Shown here: in pieces, positions 34,415 through 41,606 of the stretch | Numbering within the stretch: the stretch's first letter is position 1 | Layout of the letters: each line of letters begins with the position of its first letter | From: Henriciella marina DSM 19595 | Lineage (GTDB): Bacteria; Pseudomonadota; Alphaproteobacteria; Caulobacterales; Hyphomonadaceae | Reading direction: 5' to 3' | Assembly: GCF_000376805.1 (NCBI RefSeq) | Contig: NZ_AQXT01000002.1 | Coordinates: 2,542,001 to 2,606,000 of the forward strand | DNA: 64,000 nucleotides | Position numbers and translations under genes: made by a program | Notes under the pieces: generated by a model | Databases searched by the model: none | What the model was told of the DNA's origin: nothing | What the model saw: the letters and a program-made list of their open reading frames with translations, nothing else

Positions 34415-35761
34415 CTATCCTGCCGCGCGAACGGCGTCGGCGACTTCGTTGACTGCAGCCTCCATGGCGGCGGCGTCCTCTGCCTCCGCCATGACGCGGA
34501 TAAGGGGCTCAGTGCCCGACTTGCGGATAACGAGTCTGCCCGCACTGCCGAGCCGAGTTTCTGCCGCGCTGATGGCAGCCTTCACGCCTTCGTCTTCCAG
34601 CGGGGCATCCGACCGGTAACGGACGTTGACGAGCTTTTGCGGGACCGGGTCGAAGACATAGGCGAGTTCAGAGAGGGGCTTGCCGGTTTCAATCATGACG
34701 GCCAGCGCCTGCAGCGCAGCTATCATACCGTCGCCTGTGGTGACATGGTCCGAAACAACGATGTGACCTGACTGCTCTCCGCCAAGATTGAACCCGCCTT
34801 CGCGCATCTTCTCGACGACATAACGGTCGCCGACCTTGGTGCGCTCAAGTTTCAGGCCTTGCGATTTGAGATATTTCTCAAGTCCGAGATTGGACATGAC
34901 GGTGGTGACAACGCCATCGCGCGAAAGCAGGCCGCGGCGTTTCCAGTCCCCCGCGATGAGACCGATCAGCTGATCGCCGTCGATTTCCTCGCCCTTCTCA
35001 TCGATGAGAATGCAGCGGTCGGCGTCGCCGTCGAGGGCAATGCCGATATCTGCGCGGTATTTGCGCACCGCGTCCCGCAGAGACTGCGTGCTGGTGCTGC
35101 CGACATCCTGGTTGATGTTGAAGCCATCGGGCGTAACGCCGATTGGGAAAACCTCTGCGCCAAGCTCATAAAGGGCGGTGGGGGCGACCTTGTAAGCGGC
35201 GCCGTTCGCGCAATCTATGCAGACGCGAAGACCGGAGAGCCGCATGCCCCGCGGGAACGTGGCCTTCACGATCTCGATATAACGGGCCTGCGCATCATCG
35301 ACCCGGCGGGTGCGGCCAAGGGCGGACGGGGCGGCCAGCTTGTCATCAAGTGCGCGGTCCATCCGGCTTTCGATCTCAAGCTCGATATCGTCTGAGAGCT
35401 TGTAGCCATCAGGTCCGAAGAGTTTGAGGCCGTTATCCTCAAATGCGTTGTGGCTTGCCGAAATCATCACGCCGAGATCGGCGCGCAGGGACCGGGTCAT
35501 CATCGCGACGCCTGGCGTCGGGAGCGGGCCGAAAAGGGTCACGTCCATGCCCACTGAAGTGAAGCCAGCAACCAGCGCCGGTTCGATCATGTAACCCGAG
35601 AGGCGCGTATCCTTGCCGATCACAACAGAATGACGCCGCGTGCCGCCGCGCCGGAAATACTTGCCGGCGGCCATGCCGAGGCGCATGGCGATCTCGGGTG
35701 TCATTGGCGGGGTGTTCGCCGTGCCGCGAATACCGTCTGTCCCAAAATACTTACGCGTCAT
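34415..35761 (-). CDS. glmM: Phosphoglucosamine mutase
   Basis: A 448-residue alpha-D-phosphohexomutase. The N-terminus [14 protein letters not shown], the phosphoserine loop ISA-S103-HN, the metal loop [13 protein letters not shown], the sugar loop GGEQSGHI and the phosphate loop [12 protein letters not shown] are all present. It converts glucosamine-6-P to glucosamine-1-P for UDP-GlcNAc. The ATG at 35761 has GGAGG upstream; the longer frame is not coding. It is divergent from glmS, the preceding enzyme of the same pathway, across a 258-base gap that must hold both promoters; no clear promoter elements or riboswitch were seen there. Confidence 0.96.
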   Translation of the reverse strand: MTRKYFGTDGIRGTANTPPMTPEIAMRLGMAAGKYFRRGGTRRHSVVIGKDTRLSGYMIEPALVAGFTSVGMDVTLFGPLPTPGVAMMTRSLRADLGVMISASHNAFEDNGLKLFGPDGYKLSDDIELEIESRMDRALDDKLAAPSALGRTRRVDDAQARYIEIVKATFPRGMRLSGLRVCIDCANGAAYKVAPTALYELGAEVFPIGVTPDGFNINQDVGSTSTQSLRDAVRKYRADIGIALDGDADRCILIDEKGEEIDGDQLIGLIAGDWKRRGLLSRDGVVTTVMSNLGLEKYLKSQGLKLERTKVGDRYVVEKMREGGFNLGGEQSGHIVVSDHVTTGDGMIAALQALAVMIETGKPLSELAYVFDPVPQKLVNVRYRSDAPLEDEGVKAAISAAETRLGSAGRLVIRKSGTEPLIRVMAEAEDAAAMEAAVNEVADAVRAAG

Positions 35762-36019
35762 CTGACACCTCCGAAGCTTGCCAAGCGCATGGCACATATT
35801 CACTGCCCGTGCCAAGCGTGTACGGGCGACTGCATCTCTATACAGCGACCGAGCGACAAATCCCTTAACTGACAGGAACATTAGCAGGATCAGCCCATTC
35901 ACTGGCCATGTGGGCAATCGTGCGCGCAGGGGCTGTCACAAAACGACACGGTATTTGCAATGACGTAAGGCCTTCGTGTTTTCTAGACGAAGCAGACCAG
36001 CGACAAGGGGCGAACGAGC

Positions 36020-37858
36020 ATGTGTGGGATTATCGGTATTCTCGGGCAGGAACCGGCAGCGCCAAGGCTGATCGATGCGCTGCGGCGGCTCGAATATCGC
36101 GGTTATGACAGTGCTGGCATCGCGACGCTGGATGCCGATGGCAAGCTGGACCGCAGGCGTGCGCCAGGTAAGCTCAACAATCTCGACGAGGCTGTGTCGG
36201 CAAATCCGATCACCGGAAATCAGGGCATTGGCCACACACGCTGGGCGACGCATGGCTCCCCCACGGTGGGCAATGCGCACCCACATGTGTCTGGGCCCGT
36301 GGCCGTGGTTCACAACGGGATCATCGAAAATTTTCGTGAGCTTCGCCAGGAGCTGGAAGCAAAGGGCCATCGCTTCGATACCGAAACCGATACCGAAACG
36401 ATTGCCCATCTGATTGCTTCGAACATTCAGAAGGGACTAGGTGAGGTCGAGGCCGTTAAGGCGGCGGTCGCACGTCTTGAGGGCGCGTTTGCGCTGGCGC
36501 TTCTGTTCGAAGGACGTCCGGACCTTCTTGTCGGCGCCCGCAAGGGCTCTCCGCTGGCGATCGGTGTGGGTGATGACGAGATGTTTCTCGGTTCAGACGC
36601 GCTTGCCGTCGCACCGTTCACGAACCGCGTCATCTATCTTGATGAGGGCGATGTCTGCGTCCTTCGCCATGATGGCTACGAGATCTTTGACCGAAAGGAC
36701 AAGCCGGTCGAGCGGTCGATCAGCATCGTCCAGGGCGCAGGGGCCGCTGCCGAGAAGGGCAATTATCGCCACTTCATGCAGAAGGAAATCTTCGAACAGC
36801 CCGATTCCACCGGCCGCACGATCGGCGCTTATACAAACATTTTGCGCCAGACGATCGAGCTCCCCGGTGAGGGTGGCAGCGAGATTGACTGGTCGGAGGT
36901 GACGAGTCTCTACATGATCGCGTGTGGCACAGCGCACTATGCCACCCGCGTGGCTGAATACTGGTTCGAGCAATGCGCGGGCCTGCCGGTGAAGACCGAT
37001 ATCGCCTCGGAGTTCCGCTATCGCGAGCCAGCCTTGCCCGCAAAAGGCGGGCTTGCGCTGTTCGTCAGCCAGTCCGGTGAGACAGCAGATACGCTGGCAG
37101 CGCTGCGCTATTGTAAAGAGCGGGGCATGAAGACCGCCGCCGTGGTCAATGTGCCGACCTCGACGATTGCCCGGGAAGCCGACCTTGTCCTGCCGACGCT
37201 TGCTGGCCCCGAAATTGGTGTTGCGTCGACCAAGGCGTTTACCGCGCAGCTATCGGCCCTTGCGGCTGTGGCCATTTCAGCGGGGCGTGCCCGCGAGAAA
37301 CTGTCGCGGGACGCGGAAATCCGTCTTGTGCGCGCCCTGACAGAATTGCCGCGCCTCATATCGACGACGCTGCAGCTCGATGACCGGATCGCAGAGCTTG
37401 CGCGCGATATCGCGAAGGCGCGCGATGTCATCTATCTCGGCCGCGGTGTGCACTATCCGATCGCGCTCGAGGGCGCGCTCAAGCTGAAGGAAGTGAGCTA
37501 TATTCACGCTGAAGGCTATGCGTCGGGCGAGCTCAAGCACGGCCCGATTGCGCTCATCGATGAGCAGACGCCCGTCATCTTCGTGGCGCCATTTGACGGA
37601 CTGTTCGACAAGTCGCTGTCCAACCTCCAGGAAGTGGCCGCCCGTCGGGGCGAGGTGATGCTGATCTCAGACGCGGCAGGTGTCAGGGCCGCTGGTGATA
37701 CGCCGGCCAGCCGGATCGAACTGCCAGACTGCGACCCGTTTATTGCGCCGATTCTCTATTCGATTCCGATCCAGCTGCTGGCCTATCATGTGGCCGTCGA
37801 GAAGGGCACGGATGTCGACCAGCCCCGTAATCTTGCCAAGTCGGTGACCGTCGAATAG
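36020..37858 (+). CDS. glmS: Glutamine-fructose-6-phosphate aminotransferase
   Basis: A 612-residue enzyme. The catalytic Cys2 (MCGIIGILG) begins the glutaminase domain, which continues with YRGYDSAGIA and HTRWATHG. Two SIS domains follow (IACGTAHYATRVAEYWFE, LFVSQSGETADTLAALR; YLGRGVHYPIALEGALKLKE), ending in the usual ...PRNLAKSVTVE. It makes glucosamine-6-P, the first committed step toward UDP-GlcNAc, peptidoglycan and LPS. No ribozyme-like leader is apparent. A strong bidirectional terminator follows. Confidence 0.97.
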   Translation: MCGIIGILGQEPAAPRLIDALRRLEYRGYDSAGIATLDADGKLDRRRAPGKLNNLDEAVSANPITGNQGIGHTRWATHGSPTVGNAHPHVSGPVAVVHNGIIENFRELRQELEAKGHRFDTETDTETIAHLIASNIQKGLGEVEAVKAAVARLEGAFALALLFEGRPDLLVGARKGSPLAIGVGDDEMFLGSDALAVAPFTNRVIYLDEGDVCVLRHDGYEIFDRKDKPVERSISIVQGAGAAAEKGNYRHFMQKEIFEQPDSTGRTIGAYTNILRQTIELPGEGGSEIDWSEVTSLYMIACGTAHYATRVAEYWFEQCAGLPVKTDIASEFRYREPALPAKGGLALFVSQSGETADTLAALRYCKERGMKTAAVVNVPTSTIAREADLVLPTLAGPEIGVASTKAFTAQLSALAAVAISAGRAREKLSRDAEIRLVRALTELPRLISTTLQLDDRIAELARDIAKARDVIYLGRGVHYPIALEGALKLKEVSYIHAEGYASGELKHGPIALIDEQTPVIFVAPFDGLFDKSLSNLQEVAARRGEVMLISDAAGVRAAGDTPASRIELPDCDPFIAPILYSIPIQLLAYHVAVEKGTDVDQPRNLAKSVTVE

Positions 37859-37888
37859 CCGCCGGCACAATTGCCGAAAGCACAAAAA

Positions 37889-37930
37889 GAAAGCCCCGCT
37901 GGCATCACGCTGGCGGGGCTTTCTGTTTTG
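37889..37930 (+). terminator. Bidirectional terminator between glmS and a small-protein gene
   Basis: GAAAGCCCCGC (37889-37899) pairs with GCGGGGCTTTC (37913-37923) around a 13-base loop. T-rich sequence lies on both sides (TTCTGTTTT after it on the plus strand, TTTTTGTGC after it on the minus strand), so it can end glmS and the convergent small gene. Confidence 0.88.
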
Positions 37931-37945
37931 GTCTTACCAGATCGA

Positions 37946-38059
37946 TCAGGTGATCAGGCCAGCGCCGAATAGGGCGAATATGGAAAGGCCGGCAGCCATT
38001 GGCAGGCTGACCAGCATTGCGAAGATGCCCTGACGGGTCTCGGAGGAGGAAACGCTCAT
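37946..38059 (-). CDS. Small membrane protein, 37 residues
   Basis: A very short gene encoding a hydrophilic start (MSVSSSETRQG) and one membrane helix (IFAMLVSLPMAAGLSIFALF) ending GAGLIT. AGAAGGA lies nine bases before the ATG, and a bidirectional terminator lies just after the stop, as expected for a real small transcription unit. No family recognised. It is next to, and on the same strand as, a TetR regulator. Frames extending upstream of this ATG look like noise. Confidence 0.6.
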   Translation of the reverse strand: MSVSSSETRQGIFAMLVSLPMAAGLSIFALFGAGLIT

Positions 38060-38162
38060 TATTTTTAGTCCTTCTGCATTCCGGACAGGCGAGCTTGTCT
38101 GCACCGGTAAGAAGGATATGGCACTAGTCCATAAAATAATCAATGAACGAAATGAAAATTAT

Positions 38163-38777
38163 TCAGTGTTCAGTTTCGGCCGTCTTGTTGATACCCCTTG
38201 CAAGGGCCGCCTCGATAATGTCGAGAACGCCGTTCAGTTCCCGCCGCAGCTTGGGCAGGGTGAGGCGTGAGAAGAGTTGCGGAAAGCGGTACTTCATCAG
38301 CGCCGACTGGATCATCTCTGCGGTATAATTGCAGTCTGTGATGGGCGCGAAGTCACCGCGTTCGACGCCGTCCTCCAGTATTGTGCAGAGATATATGCGT
38401 TCCTGTGCGAGCCCCTCATTCATGAAGAGCGGCCGTTCCTCGCCAAGCACTTCTGCAACTTCGAGGATTTTGGCTTCCCGCTCTATCGCGTCGAATGTCT
38501 GGCCGAGATTGTGGTGAAAGACCTGCCGGAGCCGCTGTGCCGGCGGGCCGTTACCGCGCGCGATCTCCGAATAGGTCTGATAAAGCTCGGCATTGAACTG
38601 GCGGGCCATCGCCTCGGCAATATCCAGCTTCGAGGCAAAGAAGCGGTAGATATTGCCAGCCGACATATCGCAATCGCCTGCGATTTCCGACATGGTTGTT
38701 TTGCCATATCCGTAGTGTTTGATACGGTTCATGGCCGCATCCAGGATTTGCTCGCGGGTCTTGGATTTATCATTCAT
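38163..38777 (-). CDS. TetR/AcrR-family regulator
   Basis: A 204-residue repressor. The N-terminal helix-turn-helix is typical (TREQILDAAMNRIKHYGYGKTTMSEIA..., MSAGNIYRFFASKLDIAEAM). The C-terminal ligand domain is all-helical and unassigned. It lies between a small membrane protein gene (downstream, same strand) and the divergent gpsA. In many alphaproteobacteria gpsA follows tsaD, which is absent here. An 8-base direct repeat in the 73-base divergent gap may be its operator. Confidence 0.88.
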   Translation of the reverse strand: MNDKSKTREQILDAAMNRIKHYGYGKTTMSEIAGDCDMSAGNIYRFFASKLDIAEAMARQFNAELYQTYSEIARGNGPPAQRLRQVFHHNLGQTFDAIEREAKILEVAEVLGEERPLFMNEGLAQERIYLCTILEDGVERGDFAPITDCNYTAEMIQSALMKYRFPQLFSRLTLPKLRRELNGVLDIIEAALARGINKTAETEH

Positions 38778-38815
38778 GGGCCGAGGATACGGAAATCCTC
38801 TGAATGATCAATAAA

Positions 38816-38835
38816 TTCTTCAGAAGCTTCTTCAG
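38816..38835. promoter_or_regulatory. Direct repeat in the tetR-gpsA gap, possible operator
   Basis: TTCTTCAG occurs at 38816-38823 and 38828-38835, separated by AAGC; together they enclose the palindrome AGAAGCTTCT. It lies in the 73-base divergent gap, 15 bases before gpsA. It could be a TetR-family binding site, but this rests on position and repetition only. Confidence 0.3.
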
Positions 38836-38850
38836 TCAGGATGACGCCAA

Positions 38851-39840
38851 ATGCAGACCATAGGAATATTGGGGGCCGGTGCATGGGGCACTGCGCTGGC
38901 AGCGACCGCAGCCAAAGCCGGGCGGGATGTGCGTATCTGGGCGCTTGAGGCGGATGTCGCTGAAGCGCTGAGCGCGGGCGAGGGCAATCCGGTCTTCCTT
39001 CCCGGCATCGATCTTCCTGCCATGAAGTCTTCAACGGATATGAGCGTGCTGGCCGGGTGTGAGGCGATCCTGGCGGTCGTGCCTGCGCAACATGCGCGCA
39101 GCACGTTTCAGACACTCTCCCAGCATCTTTCGCCCGGTGTGCCGATCCTGCTCTGTTCCAAGGGGATAGAGAAGACGTCGCTTAGCCTGATGACGGATGT
39201 GGTGCATGAGACATTGCCGCAAGCGACCCCGGCGGTCCTGTCGGGTCCGAGCTTTGCCGCCGATGTGGCGCGGGGCCTTCCAACGGCGGTGACGCTTGCC
39301 TGCGCAGACAGGGAAATGGGCGTTGCGCTCATGCAGGCGATCGGGCGCAGCACTTTCCGGCCGTACTGGTCGAATGATCTCATCGGCGCGGAAGTTGGCG
39401 GGGCAGTCAAAAACGTTCTGGCCATTGCGTGCGGCATTGTCGAGGGACTTGAGCTGGGGAAATCGGCACATGCCGCGCTCATTTCGCGAGGGTTTGCAGA
39501 GATGACGCGGCTTGCTGTCGCCATGGGCGCGCAGCCCAAGACATTGGCGGGCCTTTGCGGTCTTGGCGATCTGGTCCTCACATGCTCATCGACGCAGTCG
39601 CGCAATATGAGTTTCGGCAAGGCGCTCGGTGAAGGCCGGAAGGCAGAAGATATTCTCGCCGAACGCAATTCCGTGACCGAGGGCGTCGCAACGGCGCCAG
39701 CCCTGATCGAAATTGCCGCCCGCGAAGGCGTCGCCATGCCGATCTGTCAGGCGGTGCACGAGGTCCTGGACGGCCAGAAGAATGTAGATGAAGCGATAAC
39801 GGCGCTACTAAACAGGCCGTTCACAGACGAAGGTAGCTGA
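38851..39840 (+). CDS. gpsA: Glycerol-3-phosphate dehydrogenase [NAD(P)+]
   Basis: A 329-residue enzyme making sn-glycerol-3-phosphate for phospholipid synthesis. The N-terminal cofactor motif is [13 protein letters not shown]. The catalytic region contains [21 protein letters not shown] (Lys in AVKN) and [16 protein letters not shown]. The C-terminus is helical, as usual. The ATG directly starts the Rossmann core. The YciI gene follows three bases later, a pairing common in this class. Confidence 0.95.
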   Translation: MQTIGILGAGAWGTALAATAAKAGRDVRIWALEADVAEALSAGEGNPVFLPGIDLPAMKSSTDMSVLAGCEAILAVVPAQHARSTFQTLSQHLSPGVPILLCSKGIEKTSLSLMTDVVHETLPQATPAVLSGPSFAADVARGLPTAVTLACADREMGVALMQAIGRSTFRPYWSNDLIGAEVGGAVKNVLAIACGIVEGLELGKSAHAALISRGFAEMTRLAVAMGAQPKTLAGLCGLGDLVLTCSSTQSRNMSFGKALGEGRKAEDILAERNSVTEGVATAPALIEIAAREGVAMPICQAVHEVLDGQKNVDEAITALLNRPFTDEGS

Positions 39841-39843
39841 AGA

Positions 39844-40140
39844 ATGGCGCAATTCCTGATCAATGCCCGCGACAAGGCTGGCGCACTCGAGGTTCGGATG
39901 GAGAACCGCCCAGCCCACCTCGATTGGGCAAAAGCCCACGCAGACAAGGTCCTGATGGCCGGGCCTGTGTTCGGCGATGATGGAGAAACGTTTGCAGGCT
40001 CAACATTCGTGGTCGAGTTCGACAGCCTCGCCGATGCGAAGGCATGGGCGGCAGAGGACCCTTATGCCAAGGCAGGTCTTTTTGAGACGGTAGAGATCCG
40101 CCCCTTCAACTGGCTGCTTGGCGGCGGCAAGCCTGACTAG
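39844..40140 (+). CDS. YciI-family protein
   Basis: A 98-residue ferredoxin-like alpha/beta protein with RPAHLDWAKAH (conserved His and Asp), GPVFGDDGETFAGSTFVVEF and the C-terminal W-A-x-x-D-P-Y-x-x-A-G-L-F pattern of the YciI/YCII family. Exact reaction unknown; the His-Asp pair is thought to be catalytic. It follows gpsA by three bases and is therefore co-transcribed. It ends two bases before the convergent sulfotransferase gene. Confidence 0.9.
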   Translation: MAQFLINARDKAGALEVRMENRPAHLDWAKAHADKVLMAGPVFGDDGETFAGSTFVVEFDSLADAKAWAAEDPYAKAGLFETVEIRPFNWLLGGGKPD

Positions 40141-40141
40141 A

Positions 40142-40957
40142 TCAGGGCTTGGGCGGGGTCATAAGGTCGTAGCCGAGGTCGTGACGGAACAGCGAATCGA
40201 CTCGCTCGCGGTAAATATCCATCGCTTCACCTGAAAACTGCTCGGCGAGCGGGGTCTTGCGGAACTGCAGCACGTTGGCTTCGCCTTCCGGGTCGACCTT
40301 TTTAGCCATGGCGTCCTTGGTGCCCGCTTTCAGGGCGCCGTCCAGTGCTTTCGAGGTAAGCGCGATCTGCCAGTGCGCGGCCATGCCGCCAAGAATGGCG
40401 CGCGGATTGGCCCGTGTATCCTCATAGTGGACGCGGTAGATACGGTCGCCGGCTTTGTCGAGGATGTCGCCCCACCGGTTCCAGAAGCGTGCAAGCCAGT
40501 AGAGGTCGCAGCGGTAGACCGAGCCTGACGGATCGCCGCGCAGATAGTCGAGCCAGTCGACGCCGAGCTCATGGTTCCACTTGGCGTGGTGGCTGGCGAG
40601 GATGGCCATAGGGTGGCGGACAAAGAGGACATAGGGCGGCAGGCCCGCAATCCCGCGTGCCCAGGTCCAGTCGGCGAGCCTGTGCGGGATGGTATGGCTG
40701 AAAGCGAGGCGTGGCAGCTCAGGAAAGGTCGGCTTGTCCTTAGGCCAGCCGATATAGGGCCGAACCGCGTTCTCGGAGAAGTATTCTGGTCGGGCCACGC
40801 CATATGTGTCGGCGAGCGCGACGGCGAACATGTACTTTACCCAGTGAGTGCCGGAATTCTTTGACGTGACCAGAACGCCGTCAAAAGCGCGGTGGCGCAG
40901 GATGGAGAAGTTTCCCCAATTGTCCTTGCGGACACGTTTTTCATAGGCATCGCTCAT
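40142..40957 (-). CDS. Sulfotransferase-domain protein
   Basis: A 271-residue protein of the PAPS-dependent sulfotransferase fold. The 5'-phosphosulfate loop is seen as TSKNSGTHWVKYM (residues 31-43) and the 3'-phosphate site as FVRHPMAILASHHAKW. It would transfer sulfate from PAPS to an unknown carbohydrate or small-molecule acceptor. No PAPS synthesis genes are nearby. Its ATG at 40957 directly starts the conserved region. The TerB-like gene lies upstream on the same strand across a 43-base gap, so the two may form a unit. Confidence 0.82.
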   Translation of the reverse strand: MSDAYEKRVRKDNWGNFSILRHRAFDGVLVTSKNSGTHWVKYMFAVALADTYGVARPEYFSENAVRPYIGWPKDKPTFPELPRLAFSHTIPHRLADWTWARGIAGLPPYVLFVRHPMAILASHHAKWNHELGVDWLDYLRGDPSGSVYRCDLYWLARFWNRWGDILDKAGDRIYRVHYEDTRANPRAILGGMAAHWQIALTSKALDGALKAGTKDAMAKKVDPEGEANVLQFRKTPLAEQFSGEAMDIYRERVDSLFRHDLGYDLMTPPKP

Positions 40958-41000
40958 GGCGCCGAGTTGTACAGCGAGCCGCGGGCCTCTGCCAAGCGTA

Positions 41001-41531
41001 TCAGTTCAGGCCCGCCTTGCGCCGCCATACCTGGATGAGGTCACGTTCTGCCGTTGAGGCTTTGCCATCCGCGACGGCAACGTTTTCCAGCATGGCGCAA
41101 AGATCGTCGACTTCCTTGGGCCCTATGCCGGGGGATTTAAGAACGACGTCGCTCATTTGCTCCATGACGTTGCGTGGCGGCGGGCTGCGGCGGGCTGCCC
41201 ATCCGGCATTTGCGATCAGGTCCTCGGCATCAGCATCTGTCGCACCAAAGTGCGCCTTTATTTCTTCGCGAATGGTGGTGTCCTGGCGGTCTGACGACGC
41301 GCCGCGCGTGCGGGCGACCTGCATCATCATGATGACCGCGGCCTGTCTTGGGTCTGAAACCCCGCCGAGCGCCGATTTTCCGGCTGTGGCCTCGCTCCGC
41401 TTGCGGCTGCGATCTGCAACACCCTTTGCCGCCCTGTATGTGCCTCGCGCGGCGCTCGAGATCATGCGGATGCGATGATACCAGAGCGCGAGCAGGGTAA
41501 TGAGACCAATCAGTCCCAGCAGAATGTGCAT
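41001..41531 (-). CDS. TerB-like protein with N-terminal membrane anchor
   Basis: A 176-residue protein. One membrane helix at the N-terminus (ILLGLIGLITLLALWY) is followed by a basic linker. The all-helical domain ends in L.NVAVADGKASTAERDLIQVW, the acidic pattern typical of TerB-like (tellurite-resistance-related) domains. Function unknown. Its only good ribosome binding site (GGGGAG) is the 3' arm of a strong terminator hairpin that ends the upstream PQQ dehydrogenase gene; the U-tract runs into the start codon. Confidence 0.75.
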   Translation of the reverse strand: MHILLGLIGLITLLALWYHRIRMISSAARGTYRAAKGVADRSRKRSEATAGKSALGGVSDPRQAAVIMMMQVARTRGASSDRQDTTIREEIKAHFGATDADAEDLIANAGWAARRSPPPRNVMEQMSDVVLKSPGIGPKEVDDLCAMLENVAVADGKASTAERDLIQVWRRKAGLN

Positions 41532-41532
41532 T

Positions 41533-41565
41533 AAAAAACTCCCCGGCGGGTGTGCCGGGGAGTTT
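41533..41565 (-). terminator. Terminator hairpin overlapping the ribosome binding site of the next gene
   Basis: On the minus strand AAACTCCCCGGC pairs with GCCGGGGAGTTT (12 base pairs, 6-base loop, plus-strand 41536-41547 and 41554-41565) and is followed by a T-tract that leads straight into ATG at 41531. The GGGGAG of the 3' arm is the only Shine-Dalgarno-like sequence for that ATG, seven bases away. In the folded state it is fully paired. The hairpin also has a T-containing tail on the plus strand. Confidence 0.85.
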
Positions 41566-41606
41566 ATGGTTTTCGCGCTCTCAGTGAAAGCGATTAGCGC
41601 TGCGGC

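Noticed and set aside
35762-36019. glmS riboswitch/ribozyme, or small ORFs of about 60 codons, in the glmM-glmS gap
   Set aside because: No glmS-ribozyme core could be recognised, and the small frames lack ribosome binding sites and plausible composition.
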